Of a DNA stretch of 64,000 nt, positions 60,575 to 64,000 are shown piece by piece. The stretch lies in assembly GCF_000730645.1 (NCBI RefSeq), contig NZ_BBIU01000040.1, forward strand, positions 25,847 to 89,846. Direction: 5' to 3'. Position 1 is the stretch's first letter; each line of letters begins with the position of its first letter. A program made the position numbers and the translations under genes. Source of the DNA: Pseudomonas parafulva NBRC 16636 = DSM 17004 (GTDB lineage Bacteria > Pseudomonadota > Gammaproteobacteria > Pseudomonadales > Pseudomonadaceae). The notes below the pieces were generated by a model. It saw only the letters and a list, made by a program, of their open reading frames with translations. It searched no databases and was not told the origin of the DNA.

Positions 60575-62748
60575 GCGCTGCCAGCTTGCCCCTGCGCTGG
60601 CTGCAACGCCTGGAGTGGCGACGAGGCTTTTTTGCCTGGGTGCGCACCGACGGCGTCACCTGGGTGTACATCTTCAAGGTGCTGGCGGCGGCCTTCATCA
60701 CCCTGTGGCTGGCCATGCGCCTGGAGCTGCCGCAGCCGCGCACGGCCATGATCACTGTGTTCATCGTCATGCAGCCGCAAAGCGGGCATGTGTTCGCCAA
60801 GAGCTTCTATCGGGTGCTGGGCACCCTGGCAGGTTCTGCCATGATGGTGACGCTGATGGCCATCTTCCCGCAGAACACCGAGCTGTTCCTGCCCAGCCTG
60901 GCGCTGTGGGTGGGCCTGTGTTCAGCAGGGGCCATGCGCTACCGCACCTTCCAGGCTTACGGGTTCGTGCTGGCCGGCTACACCGCCGCCATGATCGGCC
61001 TGCCAGTGCTGCAGCACCCGGACCAAGCCTTCATGGCGGCCATGTGGCGGGTGCTGGAGATTGCCCTCGGCATCCTGGTGTCGACGTTCGTCAGTGCTGC
61101 AGTGCTGCCACAGTCCGCCAGCGCCGCCATGCGCAACGCCCTCTACCAGCGCTTTGGCGTGTTCGCCGCTGTAGTGGTGGAGGCGTTGCGGGGCGACAGC
61201 CAGCGCGATCGTTTTGAAAGCAGCAACGTGCGTTTCGTTGCCGAGGCGGTAGGCCTGGAGAGCCTGCGTAACGTCACCGCTTTCGAGGACCCCCACATGC
61301 GCCGGCGCAGTGGCCGCCTGGTGCGCATGAACAGCGAGTTCATGGCCATCACCACGCGCTTCAACGCCTTGCATCGCCTGATCGAACGCCTGCGTGCCCG
61401 GGGGCCTTCGCAAATTGTCGGCGCCATCGAGCCCGGCCTGCAGACCTTGGTCGAGTTGCTGCAGCCCTATGTGGACCGTGCCCTGACCGACGCCGACGCG
61501 CTGCGCCTGACCCTGGAGCTGGGGGCCTACCGGGAGGGCCTGCAGGCCCAGGTACGCAGCCTGCGCGCCGAGTACCTGGCCACCGAACCCGGTGAAGCGG
61601 ACCTGCTGGATTTCCACACCGCGTTCGAGCTGCTGTACCGCTTCGTCGACGAGATGTACAGCTACGCCGAAACCCATGCGTCGCTGGCCGTGCACAAGCA
61701 CGAGCGCGAGCAGTGGGACGAGCCTTACGTGGCGCAGACCAGTTGGCTGGTGTCGCTGGCCGCCGGGCTGCGGGCATCGGCGGTGCTGTTGCTGCTGGGC
61801 AGCTACTGGTTGCTGAGCGACTGGCCCAGCGGGGCCATGATGACCTTGATCGCTACGGTCACGGTGGGCCTGTCTGCCGCATCGCCCAACCCGAAGCGGC
61901 TGTCCTTCCAGATGGCCTGCGGCACGGCCATCGGCGCGGTGGTGGGCTTCTTTGAAACCTTCTTCGTCTTCCCCTGGATCGACGGCTTCCCGTTGCTGTG
62001 CATGGTATTGGCGCCAGTGTTCGTGCTGGGGGCGTTTCTGTCGTCGCGCCCGGCCTACGCGGGCTACGGTATCGGCCTGCTGGTGTTCTTCGCCATCGGT
62101 TCGGTGCCCAACAACCTGACGGTGTATGACCCGTACAGCTTCATCAACGACTACATCGCCATGGTTATCGGCATGTTCGTGTGCGCCGCCGCCGGGGCGA
62201 TCATCCTGCCGCCCAACAGCCGCTGGCTGTGGAGTCGCCTGGAGCAGGCACTGCGCGAGCAGGTGCTGTTCGCCATCAGCGGCCGGCTGCGCGGCATCGG
62301 CACGGCCTTCGAAAGCCGCACCCGCGACCTGTTGCACCAGGCCTACGGCCTTGCTGCCGGCAAGCCGCAGGTGCAGAGCCAGTTGATGGGCTGGATGTTC
62401 ACCGTGCTGGAAATCGGCCATGCCGTCATCGAGCTGCGAAAGGAGCAGGACCGCGCGCCGGTACACCCGGCCTATGCCGAATCGCAGCCGTGGCGCCAGG
62501 CGATCCGGGTGATGGGGCGGGCGCTGGCGCGGCTGTTCCTGCAGCCCAATGCCAGCAACCATGAGCGGGCCCTGGTGGCGGTCGACCATGCCATTTCGCG
62601 CGTGCAGGCCACCGATGAGCCCTTCGCCCGGCACTTCGACACCTCGGTGCTGCGCCGCGCGCAGAGCTACCTGCACTTCATTCGCTCGTCTCTGCTCGAC
62701 CCACTGTCACCGCTGGCCCCGGACAAAGGTGTGCACCATGCCCCGTGA
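60571..62748 (+). CDS. FUSC-family efflux pump (AaeB-like)
   Basis: 725 residues with N-terminal and internal membrane bundles (VYIFKVLAAAFITLWLAMRLELPQPRTAMITVFIVMQPQSG and ASAVLLLLGSYWLLSDWPSGAMMTLIATVTVGLS) and cytosolic segments. FUSC pumps such as AaeB export p-hydroxybenzoate-type aromatic acids. Second gene of the operon, overlapping its neighbours. Confidence 0.92.
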   Translation: MSAASLPLRWLQRLEWRRGFFAWVRTDGVTWVYIFKVLAAAFITLWLAMRLELPQPRTAMITVFIVMQPQSGHVFAKSFYRVLGTLAGSAMMVTLMAIFPQNTELFLPSLALWVGLCSAGAMRYRTFQAYGFVLAGYTAAMIGLPVLQHPDQAFMAAMWRVLEIALGILVSTFVSAAVLPQSASAAMRNALYQRFGVFAAVVVEALRGDSQRDRFESSNVRFVAEAVGLESLRNVTAFEDPHMRRRSGRLVRMNSEFMAITTRFNALHRLIERLRARGPSQIVGAIEPGLQTLVELLQPYVDRALTDADALRLTLELGAYREGLQAQVRSLRAEYLATEPGEADLLDFHTAFELLYRFVDEMYSYAETHASLAVHKHEREQWDEPYVAQTSWLVSLAAGLRASAVLLLLGSYWLLSDWPSGAMMTLIATVTVGLSAASPNPKRLSFQMACGTAIGAVVGFFETFFVFPWIDGFPLLCMVLAPVFVLGAFLSSRPAYAGYGIGLLVFFAIGSVPNNLTVYDPYSFINDYIAMVIGMFVCAAAGAIILPPNSRWLWSRLEQALREQVLFAISGRLRGIGTAFESRTRDLLHQAYGLAAGKPQVQSQLMGWMFTVLEIGHAVIELRKEQDRAPVHPAYAESQPWRQAIRVMGRALARLFLQPNASNHERALVAVDHAISRVQATDEPFARHFDTSVLRRAQSYLHFIRSSLLDPLSPLAPDKGVHHAP

Positions 62749-62938
62749 AATTGCCTTCCATGGCGTCTATATGCCCACCCTGACACTGATGTTCCTGTTT
62801 GCGCTGGGCTTGGCCTGGGGCCTGGACCGGTTCATCGCCAGCCACGATGGCTACCGTTTCTTCTGGCACCCGGCGCTGTTGCGCCTGAGCCTGTTCGTCT
62901 GCCTGTTCGGCGCCTTGGCGCTGTCGCTCTATTGGTGA
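62738..62938 (+). CDS. DUF1656 small membrane protein (AaeX-like)
   Basis: 66 residues from ATG 62738 (MPREIAFHGVYMPTLTLMFLFALGLAWGLDRFI) with two membrane helices. It overlaps the pump gene by 11 bp. DUF1656/AaeX proteins accompany FUSC pumps and HlyD adaptors. Confidence 0.92.
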   Translation: MPREIAFHGVYMPTLTLMFLFALGLAWGLDRFIASHDGYRFFWHPALLRLSLFVCLFGALALSLYW

Positions 62939-62948
62939 GAAACCTTCA

Positions 62949-63803
62949 ATGAAAAAGTTCTTCAGCCTGGTCGCCACTCTGTTGGTGCTGACTGCTGCGG
63001 TGGTGATCGGTCGCCAGCTGTGGCTGCACTACATGACCACGCCCTGGACCCGGGATGGCCGTGTGCGTGCCGACATCATCAACGTCGCTGCCGATGTGCC
63101 GGGGTATGTGGTGGATGTGCCGGTCAAGGATAACCAGCGGGTAAAGAAGGGCGATGTGCTGATTCAGATCGACCCGGCGCATTACCAGGTGGCGGTCGAC
63201 CAGGCCAAGGCGCTGGTGGCCTCGCGCAAAGCGACGTGGGAGATGCGCAGGGTCAACGCCAGGCGCCGGGCGGACATGGACAACTTGGTCATCTCCAAGG
63301 AAAGCCGCGACGATGCGAGCAACATCGCCAGTTCGGCGCTGGCCGATTACCAGCATGCCCAGGCGCAGTTGGCGGCAGCGGAGCTGAACCTCAAGCGTAC
63401 GCAGATCGTGGCGACGGTGGATGGCTACGTGACCAACCTGAATGTGCACAGGGGGGATTATGCGCGTACGGGGGAAGCGGTGATGGCGGTAGTGGATGAG
63501 CACTCGTTCTGGGTGTATGGGTTTTTCGAGGAAACCAAGTTGCCGCATGTGAAAGTGGGGGACCCGGCGGAGTTGCAGATGATGAGCGGGGCTCGGTTGG
63601 AGGGGCATGTGGAGAGTATTGCCCGGGGTATCTATGACCGGGACAACCCGCAGAGCCGTGAGTTGGTGGCTGATGTGAACCCGACGTTCAACTGGGTGCG
63701 GTTGGCGCAGCGGGTGCCGGTGAGGATTCAGATTGATAGTGTGCCGGAGGGGGTTTTGTTGGCGGCGGGGACTACGTGTACGGTGGTGGTGACGCCGCTC
63801 TAG
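62949..63803 (+). CDS. HlyD/AaeA-family periplasmic adaptor
   Basis: 284 residues. N-terminal membrane anchor (LVATLLVLTAAVVIG), a biotinyl-lipoyl-like half (DVPGYVVDVPVKDNQRVKKGDVLIQIDPAHYQ) repeated after a short coiled coil (QIVATVDGYVTNLNVHRGDYARTGE) and a beta-barrel (FWVYGFFEETKLPHVKVGDPAEL). Joins the FUSC pump to the outer-membrane factor. Last gene of the operon. The final 300 bp are richer in GGG/TTT codons than the rest of the operon. Confidence 0.93.
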   Translation: MKKFFSLVATLLVLTAAVVIGRQLWLHYMTTPWTRDGRVRADIINVAADVPGYVVDVPVKDNQRVKKGDVLIQIDPAHYQVAVDQAKALVASRKATWEMRRVNARRRADMDNLVISKESRDDASNIASSALADYQHAQAQLAAAELNLKRTQIVATVDGYVTNLNVHRGDYARTGEAVMAVVDEHSFWVYGFFEETKLPHVKVGDPAELQMMSGARLEGHVESIARGIYDRDNPQSRELVADVNPTFNWVRLAQRVPVRIQIDSVPEGVLLAAGTTCTVVVTPL

Positions 63804-64000
63804 TGTTGATCGACGTATAGGTTCTCTGGGTGGGTTTTGATAATGCGTATGGTCCATTTGCGATGGGGGCGCTTAATCACCTTTTCGCTCTTACGGTGTA
63901 TTCGTCCACGCTTTTTAAGTTTAAGTTTAAGTTTAAGTTTAAGTTTAAGTTTAAGTTTAAGTTTAAGTTTAAGTTTAAGTTTAAGTTTAAGTTTAAGTTT
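63800..64000 (-). CDS. Possible C-terminus of a (Leu-Lys)n repeat protein, open at window edge
   Basis: On the minus strand a frame runs without stops from the window edge to TAG at 63800-63802. Its first 29 codons alternate AAA and CTT, giving about 14 Lys-Leu pairs, then a 38-residue tail (KRGRIHRKSEKVIKRPHRKW ... ENLYVDQH). The tail has 11 Lys/Arg and is open for its whole length. Its stop overlaps that of the adaptor gene. The upstream part and any start lie outside. It might be a real gene's basic end or a chance frame; I cannot name a family. Confidence 0.35.
   Translation of the reverse strand, partial: KLKLKLKLKLKLKLKLKLKLKLKLKLKLKKRGRIHRKSEKVIKRPHRKWTIRIIKTHPENLYVDQH
63914..64000. 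repeat. TTTAAG hexamer tandem repeat, 14.5 units, running off the window
   Basis: TTTAAG repeats without a single mismatch for 87 bp up to the window edge, so the true length is unknown. A perfect AT-rich hexamer tract is unusual in this GC-rich chromosome. Being a multiple of three, unit gain or loss would keep a reading frame. Confidence 0.97.

Noticed and set aside
63914..64000. Telomere-like hexamer repeat, suggesting a chromosome end
   Set aside because: Pseudomonas chromosomes are circular and bacterial linear ends are not hexamer arrays; the tract is better described as a microsatellite.

Overview
The window is a GC-rich, densely coded stretch of a Pseudomonas chromosome, most likely the Pseudomonas putida group. 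Support comes from the protein content (McpS-like chemoreceptor, PcaHG, PpoR-like LuxR solo, CioAB, HmgRABC, DUF3509) and from a gene order that, from memory, resembles the ggt-mcpS-pcaHG-cioAB-ppoR-fabV-hmg segment of P. putida KT2440. I see no phage, insertion sequence, CRISPR array, tRNA or rRNA. This is core or near-core chromosome rather than an island.

Layout. 0-5.7 kb: the end of gamma-glutamyltransferase, a TCA-acid type chemoreceptor, a zinc metallopeptidase and protocatechuate 3,4-dioxygenase (pcaHG). 5.8-15.5 kb: a LysR regulator with a cupin, trmA with a purine permease, an MFS exporter, the cyanide-insensitive oxidase cioAB with its small third gene behind an Anr box, rlmG and the LuxR solo. 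15.7-25.6 kb: fpr, mscL, radA, an NCS2 permease with a TTGTATACAA operator, a PilZ protein, cstA-ybdD with a Crc/Hfq-type motif at the cstA start, a CobW GTPase and a MetF-like protein. 25.8-36 kb: a shortened MetE N-terminal homologue, a thiolase, fabV (TTG start), a folM-DUF1244-HopJ operon, an ABM membrane protein, a second PilZ protein, a flavodoxin, a LysR gene divergent from lrgAB, and an alpha/beta hydrolase. 36-40.5 kb: the homogentisate pathway hmgR / hmgABC with its 17-bp operator. 40.5-44.2 kb: SirB1-like protein, leucine-type dehydrogenase, LexA-controlled yebG, psiE-like, DUF3509 and an HPF-like gene.

44.4-54.7 kb is an iron-uptake cluster. Two FecI/FecR/TonB-receptor sets flank a PepSY ferric-reductase-like operon. 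Two Fur boxes lie in the divergent centre and both receptor genes share a CGCAAAAAAA element upstream. 54.7-58.9 kb holds an AraC regulator, a REP pair, an EamA transporter, a D-2-hydroxyacid dehydrogenase, a heptamer repeat and a LysR regulator. 59.0-63.8 kb is a complete four-gene efflux operon (outer-membrane factor, FUSC pump, DUF1656, HlyD adaptor), probably exporting aromatic acids and fitting the ring-cleavage genes in the same window.

The least explained items are three. A (TTTAAG)n tract at the right edge reads, on the minus strand, as an in-frame Leu-Lys dipeptide repeat joined to a very basic C-terminus. A 40-residue small gene behind hmgR appears broken by one T in a T5 run just before a strong terminator. 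A mini-MetE N-terminal protein without the catalytic domain stands divergent from a MetF/MTHFR_C fusion.
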